DNA of 64,000 nucleotides from Phycisphaerales bacterium (GTDB lineage: Bacteria; Planctomycetota; Phycisphaerae; Phycisphaerales; UBA1924): the NCBI GenBank assembly GCA_017642965.1, contig JAEPOJ010000001.1, positions 1-64,000 on the forward strand. Direction: 5' to 3'. Below the pieces are notes generated by a model that was not told the origin of the DNA, searched no databases, and saw only the letters and a program-made list of their open reading frames with translations. Of this stretch, positions 34,680 through 43,390 are shown piece after piece; position 1 is the stretch's first letter; each line of letters starts with the position of its first letter. The position numbers were made by a program, and so were the translations under genes.

Positions 34680-35147
34680 CTACGGCGATTCGCCCGGGTC
34701 GGGTTCAGAATCCGCGGTCCCGGAATCTTCAGAACGGCGCCCGACAATCGAAAAATCCCTTAAATCGGCGGCGACAAGGGCATCCATGAGCTCCACGAGC
34801 ACCCCGACCTCCGACTGCACATCGACCGCGAGCAGGATCGGCGAGTCCGGCGACTCAATACGCAACGCCCCTGCCTGAACGACCGCGTCCTCGACCGTGG
34901 TTTCCTCAGAGTTCAGGAAAATCTCGCCATCCTCGCGGACCGTGATCGTGATCGGCGTCACCCGCTCGGCGTTCTGCCCCGCGGTCAGGTCGGGCAGATT
35001 CACGTCCAGCACGTCGGCGCGGATCATCAGCACGATCGAGAAGACAAAGAACGTGAGCAGCAGGAAGACCACGTCGATCATCGGTGTCAGCTCAACGCGC
35101 ACGTCATCCCCGGTGCGACGCACGCGTCTGCTGAATCGAGAGCCCAT
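34680..35147 (-). CDS. exbD: ExbD/TolR family biopolymer transport protein
   Basis: 155 residues from the ATG at 35147; a GTG at 35153 also has a usable ribosome-binding site. The short cytoplasmic N-terminus is basic. A single helix with the functional Asp follows (ELTPMIDVVFLLLTFFVFSIVLM; the Asp of MIDVVF is the proton-path residue in ExbD/TolR). The periplasmic domain (PDLTAGQNAERVTPITITVREDGEIFLNSEE...ILLAVDVQSEVGVLVELMDALVAADLRDFSIV) is typical. The usual partner exbB is not in this operon; a glycosyltransferase precedes it instead. Confidence 0.9.
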   Translation of the reverse strand: MGSRFSRRVRRTGDDVRVELTPMIDVVFLLLTFFVFSIVLMIRADVLDVNLPDLTAGQNAERVTPITITVREDGEIFLNSEETTVEDAVVQAGALRIESPDSPILLAVDVQSEVGVLVELMDALVAADLRDFSIVGRRSEDSGTADSEPDPGESP

Positions 35148-35156
35148 GCGCACGCC

Positions 35157-36362
35157 TCAGCCCTCCGCCTTCCGTACGTAGCTCCGCCCACCCCACTGCG
35201 TCGGTCTGCCAGATGCCAGATCAGACGCGGCATCCCAGAAGATCCGCCCGGTCAGCAGCGCCCCGAGAATCGACATCGGGAGATCACGCAGCGGGGCGTG
35301 GCTCATCCTGTACACCGATGACAGCCCGATCGCCCAGCTGACGAGAGCGATGATGCTCACGACCACGCCCGGCACATCGGTCTGCTCGATCACCGACAGC
35401 GCCAGAAGGATCAGCGACAACATCGGGAAGACCGCCGTTACCACCGGCGTTCGCAGCGCATACCGGCGCAGCCGCTTGATCTCCCGGTTGGCGGACTCTG
35501 TATAGATCCGCTTCCAGCCGCGGGTGTACTCGTTCCAGTTGTCATACATTCGGCAACGGAGCATGTTGTCCGCCATCAGGAGCCCGCCCAGGTGGTTGTT
35601 CGCCTTGATCTGACGGGCGAACGCGATGTCCTCGAGGATCGCATGCTTGACCTGCTCATGCCCCCCGATCGAGTCATAGACCGATCGGTCGAACATCATG
35701 AACTGGCCGTTCGCGAACGCCCGGCGTCGCTCGTCGTCGCGGTTCACACGCAGGAGCGGAAACTGCCTCGCGAGCTCGAACGCGGTTACCGGCTGTACGA
35801 CGCGCTCGTACCAGGTGTCCGTCGTGAGTGTTGAGAGCAGGCTGAGGAACCCCAGCCGGCGATCACGCAACAGCGCGATGCACGCACGAACGCACGCGGG
35901 GTCCAACGCGGTGTCCGCGTCGGTGAAAATCAGGATGTCCGACTTCCTCGCGTGCGCGGAACGCGTGTAGCCCACGTACGCCGCGTGGACCTTGCCCGCC
36001 CAGTCCTCCGGGCAGCTGGTGATCTCGATGACCTCGAACCGCTCGTCATCCCCGATCGCACGCGTCGCAACGCCCAGCGTGTCGTCAGTGCACCGGTCGA
36101 GGGCCAGAACCACACGCAGGCGGTCGTAATCCTGCTCCTTGAGCGAGGCGATCAGGGTCGCGATGTTCCCCGCCTCATTGTGGCACGGCACGATGATGCA
36201 GGCCCGCTGGGTCGGCGGCTCACGCTCAGCGAGGCGGATCCCATCACGCGCGGTCGGGAGCGTCCGCCGTGTCAGGCGGACCTGATACGCGACCGTAAGC
36301 CAATACATCGCACTCAGGATCGAGAACGCAACCAGAATCGCCATGAGGGTGTCGAACACCAT
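35157..36362 (-). CDS. Membrane glycosyltransferase, family 2
   Basis: 401 residues from the ATG at 36362. An N-terminal helix (TLMAILVAFSILSAMYWLTVAYQV) anchors a GT2 catalytic domain: CIIVPCHNEAGNIATLIASL, VVLALDRCTDDT, a DxD-type motif in DILIFTDADTALD, a GQFMMFDRSVYDSIGGHEQVKHAILEDIAFARQIK acceptor segment with the Glu-Asp base, and a WNEYTRGWKRIY motif. Two or three C-terminal helices follow. It probably glycosylates a lipid carrier or membrane lipid. TAGAAT lies 5 nt before the ATG and the divergent nnrE start mirrors it. exbD starts within 10 bp of its end. Confidence 0.82.
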   Translation of the reverse strand: MVFDTLMAILVAFSILSAMYWLTVAYQVRLTRRTLPTARDGIRLAEREPPTQRACIIVPCHNEAGNIATLIASLKEQDYDRLRVVLALDRCTDDTLGVATRAIGDDERFEVIEITSCPEDWAGKVHAAYVGYTRSAHARKSDILIFTDADTALDPACVRACIALLRDRRLGFLSLLSTLTTDTWYERVVQPVTAFELARQFPLLRVNRDDERRRAFANGQFMMFDRSVYDSIGGHEQVKHAILEDIAFARQIKANNHLGGLLMADNMLRCRMYDNWNEYTRGWKRIYTESANREIKRLRRYALRTPVVTAVFPMLSLILLALSVIEQTDVPGVVVSIIALVSWAIGLSSVYRMSHAPLRDLPMSILGALLTGRIFWDAASDLASGRPTQWGGRSYVRKAEG

Positions 36363-36407
36363 ACCCGATTCTATGCCCCACGCCCCCAACACCTATGATC
36401 GGGTATG
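36360..36407. promoter_or_regulatory. Divergent start region with perfect inverted repeat
   Basis: CATACCCGAT (36360-36369) and ATCGGGTATG (36398-36407) are exact reverse complements and contain the two divergent ATG codons. Each arm has a -10-like hexamer 5 nt before its start: TAGAAT on the minus strand and TATGAT on the plus strand. Both transcripts would be leaderless, and the repeat could also bind a dimeric regulator. Confidence 0.4.
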
Positions 36408-37184
36408 ACAGAGCGCGAACCGCATCGATTCCGCATGCAGGGCCCCCGTAGCCCGAGGTTCGAGCGTGCGCTGCCCGGTATGTACGAGCTGAGCGTGGAG
36501 CATTCGAGAGAGCTCGACCGCCGGGCCGTCGAAGAATACGGGATGGACTCCATCGTTTTGATGGAGAACGCCGCGATCGGGCTCTGGAAACACGCCATGC
36601 AGATGCTCGACGGGATCCCCGATCCACGAGTCTTGATCTGCTGCGGCCCCGGGAACAACGGCGGCGATGGCTTCGCGGTGGCCAGGCACCTGCACAACAG
36701 CCGCATTCCTGTGCGGATCGTGCGCACAAAGCACGCGGATTCATACACGGGGGACGCGGCGAAAAACCTGCGAATCATCCAGCGGATGGGGATCGAGACG
36801 CTGGAAGTCCAAGACTTCCTAAGCCAACCCGCGAGCGACGCCGCCCCGCTGCTGCTTGACGCCCTCTTCGGAACCGGCCTGAGCCGCCCCATTGAGGGCG
36901 ATGCCAGCGAGCTGATCTCATGGATCAACCGGGCACGGGTGCGCAGCGCCTCGCGCGTTCTCGCCGTCGATACACCCAGCGGGCTCGACGCGCAGAGCGG
37001 TAAGCCGCTCAGTCACTGCGTGATCAAAGCGGACCGGACCGTGACATTCGCCGGAATCAAGCCCGGGATGTCGCGCGTCGAAGCACTCGAGTATCTGGGC
37101 GATGTGCACGTGGTGCCCATCAGCGTGCCAATCGACCTACTCGAAGAACTCGGCACGCTGATCGAGCCGAGAAGCAGAGAATAA
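36405..37184 (+). CDS. nnrE: NAD(P)H-hydrate epimerase
   Basis: 259 residues, the YjeF N-terminal domain on its own. It epimerises damaged R-NAD(P)HX so that the partner dehydratase can repair it. Motifs: YGMDSIVLMENAAIGLW, CCGPGNNGGDGFAVARHL, LLLDALFGTGLSRPIEG, VLAVDTPSGLDAQSGKPL and VTFAGIKPGM. The ADP-dependent dehydratase domain often fused to it is absent and not seen elsewhere in the window. The first 25 residues are outside the conserved domain, so a start at ATG 36480 is also possible, but TATGAT at 36394 favours 36405. Confidence 0.9.
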   Translation: MTEREPHRFRMQGPRSPRFERALPGMYELSVEHSRELDRRAVEEYGMDSIVLMENAAIGLWKHAMQMLDGIPDPRVLICCGPGNNGGDGFAVARHLHNSRIPVRIVRTKHADSYTGDAAKNLRIIQRMGIETLEVQDFLSQPASDAAPLLLDALFGTGLSRPIEGDASELISWINRARVRSASRVLAVDTPSGLDAQSGKPLSHCVIKADRTVTFAGIKPGMSRVEALEYLGDVHVVPISVPIDLLEELGTLIEPRSRE

Positions 37185-37192
37185 CCTCAGAA

Positions 37193-37930
37193 TCACTTGG
37201 GGCGAGCGGTCGCCATGCCGCCATCGACCCCGATCACCTGCCCAGTAATCCACGCACCCTCCGGATCGATGAGCGTCCGAATCATGCGGGCGATCTCCTC
37301 CGGCTGTCCGATTCGCTTGAGCGGGTGCATAGCTTCGCTGGCCTTGCGTGCCGGCTCACTGGCGAGGATGCCCGACGCGAGCGGCGTATCGACCAGCCCG
37401 GGTGCGATCGCATTAAAACGCAGGTTGCTCGATGCGTAGCTGGCGGCGGCGGACCTCGTCAGCCCCTCGACCCCTGCCTTGGCCGCGCTGATTGCCTCGT
37501 GATTGCTCAGCCCCACCTGAGCGGCACAGCTCGACATCAGCAGCACGCTGCCGCCATGCTTCCGCATGTGCTTGCCGGCCGCCCGCACGCAGGCGAAGGC
37601 GCTTGTCAGGTTCTGGGCGATCGTCTGCTCGAAGTCATCGCGGCTCGTGGACGCGGCCGGCTTAAGAAGGATCGACCCCGCCAGATTCACCAACGCCGTC
37701 GCGTCCGCATGCTCACCGAGCAGCTGATCGACCGCGTCAAAGTCTGTCGCATCAACGCTGTGTACCGCATCGACGCACTGACCGAGCGTTCGTTGCTGCG
37801 CTTCAAGCTCGTCGGTCTTCCTCGCCGCAAGCACAAGCCTCCAGCCGTGCTCTCGGAGCTGCTCGCAGAGCTGCGATCCGATCCCGCCGCTGGAACCGAT
37901 GATAACTGCTTTCTTTGTGGTCTCGTTCAT
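37193..37930 (-). CDS. SDR-family protein lacking the catalytic tyrosine
   Basis: 245 residues from the ATG at 37930, which has GGAGG upstream. The Rossmann motif GSSGGIGSQLCEQL and the NLAGS motif of classical short-chain dehydrogenases are present. The Ser of SVLLMSSCAAQVG is in place. The YxxxK motif reads EAISAAK, with Ile in place of the catalytic Tyr while the Lys is kept. The C-terminal GWITGQVIGVDGGMA-type end (GAWITGQVIGVDGGMATARPK) is normal. It may be a non-catalytic or altered-mechanism subfamily. Convergent with nnrE. Confidence 0.82.
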   Translation of the reverse strand: MNETTKKAVIIGSSGGIGSQLCEQLREHGWRLVLAARKTDELEAQQRTLGQCVDAVHSVDATDFDAVDQLLGEHADATALVNLAGSILLKPAASTSRDDFEQTIAQNLTSAFACVRAAGKHMRKHGGSVLLMSSCAAQVGLSNHEAISAAKAGVEGLTRSAAASYASSNLRFNAIAPGLVDTPLASGILASEPARKASEAMHPLKRIGQPEEIARMIRTLIDPEGAWITGQVIGVDGGMATARPK

Positions 37931-38042
37931 GCCACCTCCGGATGAGTTCGGCACGGATTCGTACCGCCCCGGTGCCTAGATCCGAATTCTGCAGGAGAAC
38001 ACCGCGCTACAGTTATGCATGTCCACCCACGGGAGCCCAGGC

Positions 38043-38474
38043 ATGCTGATCGAGATGCATCTCGCACGGATACTGATCCGGGAATCATCGAGTGCGCAGC
38101 TGATCGAGTTGCGTGAGTCGCACCCGCTGCACGGCGAGCCGCGCTCCTTCCCGATAGTCATCGGGAGCTCCGAAGCCATCGCCATCGATCGGCGCCTCTC
38201 AGGGTTCGAAATCGGGCGTCCCATGACCCATGACCTGCTCGCGCAGACCATCGAGTCGCTCGGCGCCACCCTCGAATCGATCGCGATCACCGACATCGTC
38301 GAGGGCACCTTCTACGCGACACTCGTGCTGACCGACCGAGACGGTCAACGCGTCGAGATCGACGCACGCCCCAGCGATGCCATCGCGCTGGGGGTCGCGG
38401 GTGACGCACCGATCTACGTGAGCGATGAGGTCATCGAGAACGCGATCATGCCCCCGCTCGATGGCTTCGAGTAA
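38043..38474 (+). CDS. Bifunctional nuclease family protein (DUF151)
   Basis: 143 residues from the ATG at 38043 (GGGAG 8 nt upstream); ATG 38019 is the alternative. Family features: LPIVIGSSEA-like strand (SFPIVIGSSEAIAIDRRL), RPMTHDLLAQTIESLGATLESIAITDIVEGTFYATLVL, and IDARPSDAIALGVAGDAPIYVSDEVIE. Members are reported as dual RNase/DNase proteins, but the in vivo role is unclear in most bacteria. truD begins 5 bp after its stop and is probably co-transcribed. Confidence 0.88.
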   Translation: MLIEMHLARILIRESSSAQLIELRESHPLHGEPRSFPIVIGSSEAIAIDRRLSGFEIGRPMTHDLLAQTIESLGATLESIAITDIVEGTFYATLVLTDRDGQRVEIDARPSDAIALGVAGDAPIYVSDEVIENAIMPPLDGFE

Positions 38475-38479
38475 TCACC

Positions 38480-39805
38480 ATGAGTTCCGAACACTCCGAT
38501 CTGAGCGCCTTCACGCCGGGCGTCGCCTCCCCCCGTTACCTCACGCATGAAATCGCCGGCACAGGCGGGACCCTGAAGCAACGCCCGGATGATTTCCTCG
38601 TGGAGGAAATCCCCCTCTACCTGCCTTCGGGCGAGGGCGAGCACATCTACCTCTTCGTTGAGAAGCGGGGTCTCTCGACCCTCCAGCTCCGCGATCTGCT
38701 CGCTCGACACTTCGGGGTCAAACGCAACGCTGTGGGCCACGCGGGGCTCAAGGACAAGCACGCCGTCACCAGACAGGTGATCTCCGTTCACGCACCGGGA
38801 CGAACACCTGAGGACATCCCCAGCTTCCAGCACGATCGGGCGCGGGTGCTCTGGGTCGACCTGCACCCCAACAAGCTTCAGCGCGGCCACCTGGCCGGAA
38901 ACCGCTTCTCCATCAAGGTCCGCAATGTCGATCCGCTCGCGGTCCGCGATGCCAAGCGTTCGCTTGATCTGCTGGCCAGGATCGGCGTGCCCAACCGTTT
39001 CGGCACGCAGCGGTTCGGCAACCAGCTCAACAACCACCTCATCGGCCGCGCCCTGATCCTGGGCGACTACGACTCCGCGATCGACCTGCTGCTCTCCCCG
39101 CACCCGCTCGCCCCAGAGGGGAGCAGGGACGCGCGGGAAGCGTATAGGCGAGGCCAGTTCGAGAGCGCCGCGAAACTGATGCCCAAGGTATTCAAGGGCG
39201 AGTACCACACACTGAAGGCACTGGCGCGGGGGGATTCACCCCATAAAGCCATCCGAGCCATCGATCCGACCGCCGCCGGCTTCTTTGTTTCTGCGTTCCA
39301 ATCCGCGGTCTTCAACCAGATCCTCAACAACCGGGTTCAAGCCGGAACGCTCGACCGGTTGGAACCGGGCGATGTGGCCTTTGTGCATAAGAACCGCTCA
39401 TCTTTCCAGATCACCCAGGAGATACTGGAAACCGAGTCGGACGCGCTCAGAACCCGCATGGAGCGGTTCGAGATCGGGCCATCGGGCCCGATGTGGGGCA
39501 CCACGATGCCAAGGGCGGGCGGGGAAGTTGCTGAACGTGAGCTCCGCGCCCTTGCCCAGGCGGGTATGTCGCCGAAAGATATGGAGTTGTGCGAGCAGCG
39601 CGATGCCTACCCCATGATCGGGGGTGATCGTCGCCCGCTGCGGATCCCGGTCATCGACCCAGAGGTCGAGGGCGGGATCGACGAGCACGGGGCCTACATC
39701 CGTTGTGCCTTTGAGCTCCCACGCGGTTCGTTCGCCACGACGGTGATGGACGAGGTGATGAAGACCTCGGCGATGCAGGACTTGGAGAACGCCCATGGAT
39801 CATGA
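38480..39805 (+). CDS. truD: tRNA pseudouridine(13) synthase TruD
   Basis: 441 residues. It converts U13 of certain tRNAs to pseudouridine. The catalytic Asp is in VGHAGLKDKHAVTRQ (about residue 94). Other family blocks are KQRPDDFLVEEIPLY at the N-terminus, the NRFSIKVRN strand, IGVPNRFGTQRFG with the conserved GxQRFG, and AFQSAVFNQILNNRV. The C-terminal RCAFELPRGSFATTVMDEVMK is normal. It overlaps the HAD gene by 11 bp, which implies translational coupling. Confidence 0.93.
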   Translation: MSSEHSDLSAFTPGVASPRYLTHEIAGTGGTLKQRPDDFLVEEIPLYLPSGEGEHIYLFVEKRGLSTLQLRDLLARHFGVKRNAVGHAGLKDKHAVTRQVISVHAPGRTPEDIPSFQHDRARVLWVDLHPNKLQRGHLAGNRFSIKVRNVDPLAVRDAKRSLDLLARIGVPNRFGTQRFGNQLNNHLIGRALILGDYDSAIDLLLSPHPLAPEGSRDAREAYRRGQFESAAKLMPKVFKGEYHTLKALARGDSPHKAIRAIDPTAAGFFVSAFQSAVFNQILNNRVQAGTLDRLEPGDVAFVHKNRSSFQITQEILETESDALRTRMERFEIGPSGPMWGTTMPRAGGEVAERELRALAQAGMSPKDMELCEQRDAYPMIGGDRRPLRIPVIDPEVEGGIDEHGAYIRCAFELPRGSFATTVMDEVMKTSAMQDLENAHGS

Positions 39806-40430
39806 CATTCGACTCGTCTGCTTCGATTGGGGCGGCGTGATCCTCAGGATCTGTCGATCGTGGGAAGAAGGATGCAAAGCAGCAGGGCTCAAAGCGCCCA
39901 GCAAGAAGGTCGCGTCCAAGTGCCTCGCAAAGCAGGAGTCGCTCGCGACACGCTTCCAGACGGGTCAGATGAGCGACAAGGCGTTCTTCCGCGCGATCGC
40001 GAAGGAGTCCGAGGACTTCCACACGATCGACGATGTCGCCGCGGTCCACCACGCGTGGCTGCTTGAGGAATACCCCGGCGTCGATGAGATCATCAACGAG
40101 CTCAACAACTTCGCCGACCTCTCCACCGCGTTGTTCTCGAACACCAACGCCTCGCACTGGGCGAGGATGGAAGAAGATTTCCCTGCCGCCTCCCTCATCG
40201 AGCACAAGCACGCCAGCCACCTGTTCGGGCTCGCCAAGCCCGATGAAAAAGCGTTCGCGGCCTTTGAGCGACGCGTCGGTGCCGCGGGCAACCAGATCCT
40301 GTTCCTCGACGACACCCCGCTCAATGTTCAGGGCGCAAAGGACTTCGGCTGGTGCGCCGAGCAGATCGATCACAAGCGCGATACCGCGACGCAGATCACG
40401 AAAATCCTTGAGCGATACGAGATCTTCTGA
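39795..40430 (+). CDS. HAD-superfamily hydrolase
   Basis: 211 residues. Motif I is CFDWGGVIL, with Gly in the second-Asp position as in the YihX-like HAD-IA group. Motif II is ALFSNTNASHW, motif III the Lys of GLAKPDEKAF, and motif IV ILFLDDTPLNVQGAK. These predict a small phosphatase of unknown substrate. It starts inside the end of truD and finishes 4 bp before the convergent operon end. Its role next to truD is unknown. Confidence 0.87.
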   Translation: MDHDIRLVCFDWGGVILRICRSWEEGCKAAGLKAPSKKVASKCLAKQESLATRFQTGQMSDKAFFRAIAKESEDFHTIDDVAAVHHAWLLEEYPGVDEIINELNNFADLSTALFSNTNASHWARMEEDFPAASLIEHKHASHLFGLAKPDEKAFAAFERRVGAAGNQILFLDDTPLNVQGAKDFGWCAEQIDHKRDTATQITKILERYEIF

Positions 40431-40434
40431 ACCG

Positions 40435-41673
40435 TCATTCCCCGGCCAGCACGCGTGGATGATGCATGATGACCCGGTCTTGTATCGGCCCGTGTTCTCC
40501 CGGATCGATCTCGATGATGATCGAATCCACCCCCTGAGGCAACGACGTGTTGATGCTCGCGGTTGAAGCGTCCAAGCGCATCCGCTGCTCGAAGATCTGC
40601 CGCTCACGCCCCGAGCCGACGGTGATCACCCGCAGCACACAATCCGTCCATTCCTCGATCGGAACCTCGATCGAGCAGGCAAACCGTGAGGCCCCCTCGG
40701 GCAACGGGTACGAAACACGGGCCGGCGATCGAAAATCGATGCTGCGAAGGGCCTCGTGCGTCGCGTTCTCATTCAAGACAATCGGGGTCGGCACCCAGGC
40801 CCGCCCCCCGACGGGCTCGATGTCTTCGGGCTCGATGGAAGCCAGAGACACGACCCGCTGCCCAGGCGCGGATACCCATAGCGAGTCGAGCGAGCCCGAA
40901 TTCAGGCGCCACTCGGTGTGCCCGGTCTCCAGCATTCCCAACGAGACCGGATCAACACTGATCTCGATCGGGCTCTGAGCGCTGTACCTGAACCCGAGCA
41001 CGCGGATCACCTCACGGTCCGCAAACCGCAGATATATACCATCCAGCGGGGCGGACTCGTTCGCGATGTGGATCTGCTGGATGCGTGCGGATTCAAGCTC
41101 GATGGCCGTGTCATCCAGCGCGACTCGCACGACAGGCCCGATTGATTCCACAAACCCCGACACACGATCACCGTTGCGCAGAACGACCAGATCATCGAGA
41201 AGTTCTGCCGGGGGATGCGGGTCGCGAACGTCCTGATCAACGATACGCAGAACGCGCTCGAGCGAAACATGAGCGTCGCCGTGCATCTTCATACCGGCGA
41301 TCAGGTTGATGCCCAAATACTCTGGCAAATCGGATTCGATGATACTGCCACGCACCGTCTGCCCGTCCGTAAGCGTGATCAGGCGGACCGGGCTGGGCTC
41401 CGGGCTCGGTACACCGACAATCTCTCCCGGGATCGCGGGCTGATCGGGCGCTGTTTTTACGACGAAGAGCACCTCGTCCATCGGCATCACCGAGCGGATG
41501 CCGTAGCTGTTCATGAGCGTCAACTCGCGCTCGTTGGCTCGCTCGATCAGCGTCTCACGCAGGCGAAGATCGCGCGTGCAGATCGTCCAGCCGCCCTTGA
41601 TCGTCTGGGCTCCGGCCCCCGCGATACAGGCGGCGAGGGTCATCATCGGAATGAGTGGGCTTCGTCTCATCAT
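40435..41673 (-). CDS. Secreted protein with NPCBM-like C-terminal domain
   Basis: 412 residues. The signal peptide covers residues 1-23 (LIPMMTLAACIAGAGAQ). A middle region has two similar beta segments (ITLTDGQTVRGSIIESD and VVLRNGDRVSGFVESIG), an SH3-like pattern. The last 120 residues resemble an NPCBM domain: HEALRSIDFRSPARVSYPLPEGASRFACSIEVP, then VLRVITVGSGRERQIFEQ and VDSIIIEIDPGEHGPIQDRVIMHHPRVL. Such domains bind carbohydrate in other proteins. It is the last gene of the long minus-strand operon, and its start overlaps the preceding stop as ATGA. Confidence 0.7.
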   Translation of the reverse strand: MMRRSPLIPMMTLAACIAGAGAQTIKGGWTICTRDLRLRETLIERANERELTLMNSYGIRSVMPMDEVLFVVKTAPDQPAIPGEIVGVPSPEPSPVRLITLTDGQTVRGSIIESDLPEYLGINLIAGMKMHGDAHVSLERVLRIVDQDVRDPHPPAELLDDLVVLRNGDRVSGFVESIGPVVRVALDDTAIELESARIQQIHIANESAPLDGIYLRFADREVIRVLGFRYSAQSPIEISVDPVSLGMLETGHTEWRLNSGSLDSLWVSAPGQRVVSLASIEPEDIEPVGGRAWVPTPIVLNENATHEALRSIDFRSPARVSYPLPEGASRFACSIEVPIEEWTDCVLRVITVGSGRERQIFEQRMRLDASTASINTSLPQGVDSIIIEIDPGEHGPIQDRVIMHHPRVLAGE

Positions 41674-42722
41674 TTCTGAAAAATCGGCAGGTAGCGTTTG
41701 GGCATCTGAAGCACAATCAGCGCCATCGCGGTCCCATACGGCGGACCGACGGAGCGATCATCCCATGAACCATCATCGTTCTGTGACGCGAGCAGTTCCT
41801 GGCGCACGGCCGGCCACCAGATCTCCCAGAACCGTCCCCCAGCGAGGTACATGGACTGCACGGCGTAGTACTGACCGTAGAAATAGTGAGACCGGGACGG
41901 GCTGGACTTGCCGGGCAGCGCGTTCGTCTCCAGATACCCGAGCCCCTTTTCGATCGCGTCATCCTCATAGATTCCCGCATAGAACAGCGAGGCAACGCCC
42001 GCGGCGGTGCGGGGCCAGGCGCTGTTGCCCGACCCGAGCTGATACTTGAATCCCCCGTCCGAGTTCTGGCACATCCGCACATACTCAACGGCCCGGTCGA
42101 TCACCTGCGCGTTGACCTCGATGCCCGCGTTCCGTGCGCTGCGCAGCGCCATGATCTGGCAGATCGTCACCGACACGTCCGCATCGTATGGGACCGGGTT
42201 GTATCGCCATCCCCCCTCGTCGTTCTGGGTCTGCTCGATCAGTCGAACCGCCTTGACAAGCGCCTCATGGACACGGTCGGAACGCGGGTTGTCGCCGCCG
42301 GGCGTCATGCCGTAGACCTCACCGAGGAAGAGGGTCGCGAAGCCGTGACCGTACATCGGGCCGTTGTTGGCCTCCGACGTGATCAGCCCGGATTCCTTGG
42401 ACGTGCTGAGGATGAAGTCGACTCCACGATCCACGACATCGCCCAGCTCACCGCGCCCCGGCATGTGCCCATCGCTCATCAGCGCGAGGCACGCGAGCGA
42501 TGTGATCGCCACGTTCTTGCCGTATCGCCCGGACTCCCACGCGCCATCGGGCTGCTGCGTCTCCGCGAGGTAGGCGATCCCAGCGCTGACCGCCGCATCG
42601 AGCTCAGGCGTGATCTCCTGCTCGAGCGGGTTGTTCTGAGCGCCCGGAGCGGGCGTATCAGCCGGCTGCGCGCCAACCGTTGATGCCGCAAACACGATGG
42701 CCGCGATACCGGTTCGCATCAT
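41670..42722 (-). CDS. Squalene-cyclase/prenyltransferase-repeat secreted protein
   Basis: 350 residues with a signal peptide (TGIAAIVFAASTVGAQPAD). At least five QW-type alpha/alpha repeats follow: IAYLAETQQPDGAWESGRYG, AITSLACLALMSDG, TQNDEGGWRYNPVPYDADVSVTICQIMAL, CQNSDGGFKYQLGSG and ASQNDDGSWDDRSVG. This is the toroid fold of terpene cyclases and prenyltransferases. The DxDD acid motif of squalene-hopene cyclase is not evident; DADVS is the closest. It is more likely a binding or structural toroid than a cyclase. Both ends overlap neighbours as ATGA. Confidence 0.8.
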   Translation of the reverse strand: MMRTGIAAIVFAASTVGAQPADTPAPGAQNNPLEQEITPELDAAVSAGIAYLAETQQPDGAWESGRYGKNVAITSLACLALMSDGHMPGRGELGDVVDRGVDFILSTSKESGLITSEANNGPMYGHGFATLFLGEVYGMTPGGDNPRSDRVHEALVKAVRLIEQTQNDEGGWRYNPVPYDADVSVTICQIMALRSARNAGIEVNAQVIDRAVEYVRMCQNSDGGFKYQLGSGNSAWPRTAAGVASLFYAGIYEDDAIEKGLGYLETNALPGKSSPSRSHYFYGQYYAVQSMYLAGGRFWEIWWPAVRQELLASQNDDGSWDDRSVGPPYGTAMALIVLQMPKRYLPIFQK

Positions 42723-43390
42723 GGGTTCTCATCCTCCGCCAGTGCCCGGTAGTACTCCTCGGTGAGCGTGCGGTACAGCTCAGAGTACCGGTCCGAGAAC
42801 CCCTGTGACAACGCATCGCGGATGCGCTGCGGCAGCGCGCCCCAGCTCACGCCGTCGGGCGCGAGCGCATCGCCGGGGCTGGCGGCGGAAGACCCGCCGG
42901 GCATCGCTTCCTGCCCCGCCTCGTTGCCCGGCGCATTCTGCTGCTGATCGCCCTGACCCTGCTGTTGCTGCTGATCGGGTTGCTGCTGGTTCTCTGATGA
43001 CGATGACTGCGAGCTCGAAGACCCACCACCGCTGCCCAGCTGGTTGTTCTGCGCGGATTCGATGACCTGATCGAGCTTGCGGAGAATGTCTTCCTGCAGG
43101 CGCTGCGTCGCGATCGATACATCCGCGTCCGTACCGATCCGCTGCGCGACCTGGTCCATCAGCTTGACCGCCTGACCGAGCGCCTCACCCGCCTCCCGCG
43201 GTGAGAGAACCTCACGCAGCGCCGCCTCGTTCGGGTCCGTGCCGTCCGCCTGCTCTTCGAGCCCGAGGAGCTCATCCAGAGACGGGAGCGTCGCCGCACC
43301 GCCCGGTTCTTCCGCTGGCTGCGCAGCAATCCCCGGAGCAAACAAGCCCACGGACAAGGCGAACAGAATGGTTCGGTGCAACGGCGTCAT
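42719..43390 (-). CDS. Secreted Gln/Ser-rich protein of unknown function
   Basis: 223 residues. The signal peptide ends at GIAAQ (about residue 23). A helical segment (about 65-120, LGQAVKLMDQVAQRIGTDADVSIATQRLQEDILRKLDQVIESAQNN) precedes a low-complexity region of Ser and Gln (about 122-160). The C-terminal helix (ALPQRIRDALSQGFSDRYSELYRTLTEEYYRALAEDENP) resembles the ends of other proteins in this operon type. Junctions on both sides are ATGA overlaps. No domain recognised. Confidence 0.7.
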   Translation of the reverse strand: MTPLHRTILFALSVGLFAPGIAAQPAEEPGGAATLPSLDELLGLEEQADGTDPNEAALREVLSPREAGEALGQAVKLMDQVAQRIGTDADVSIATQRLQEDILRKLDQVIESAQNNQLGSGGGSSSSQSSSSENQQQPDQQQQQGQGDQQQNAPGNEAGQEAMPGGSSAASPGDALAPDGVSWGALPQRIRDALSQGFSDRYSELYRTLTEEYYRALAEDENP

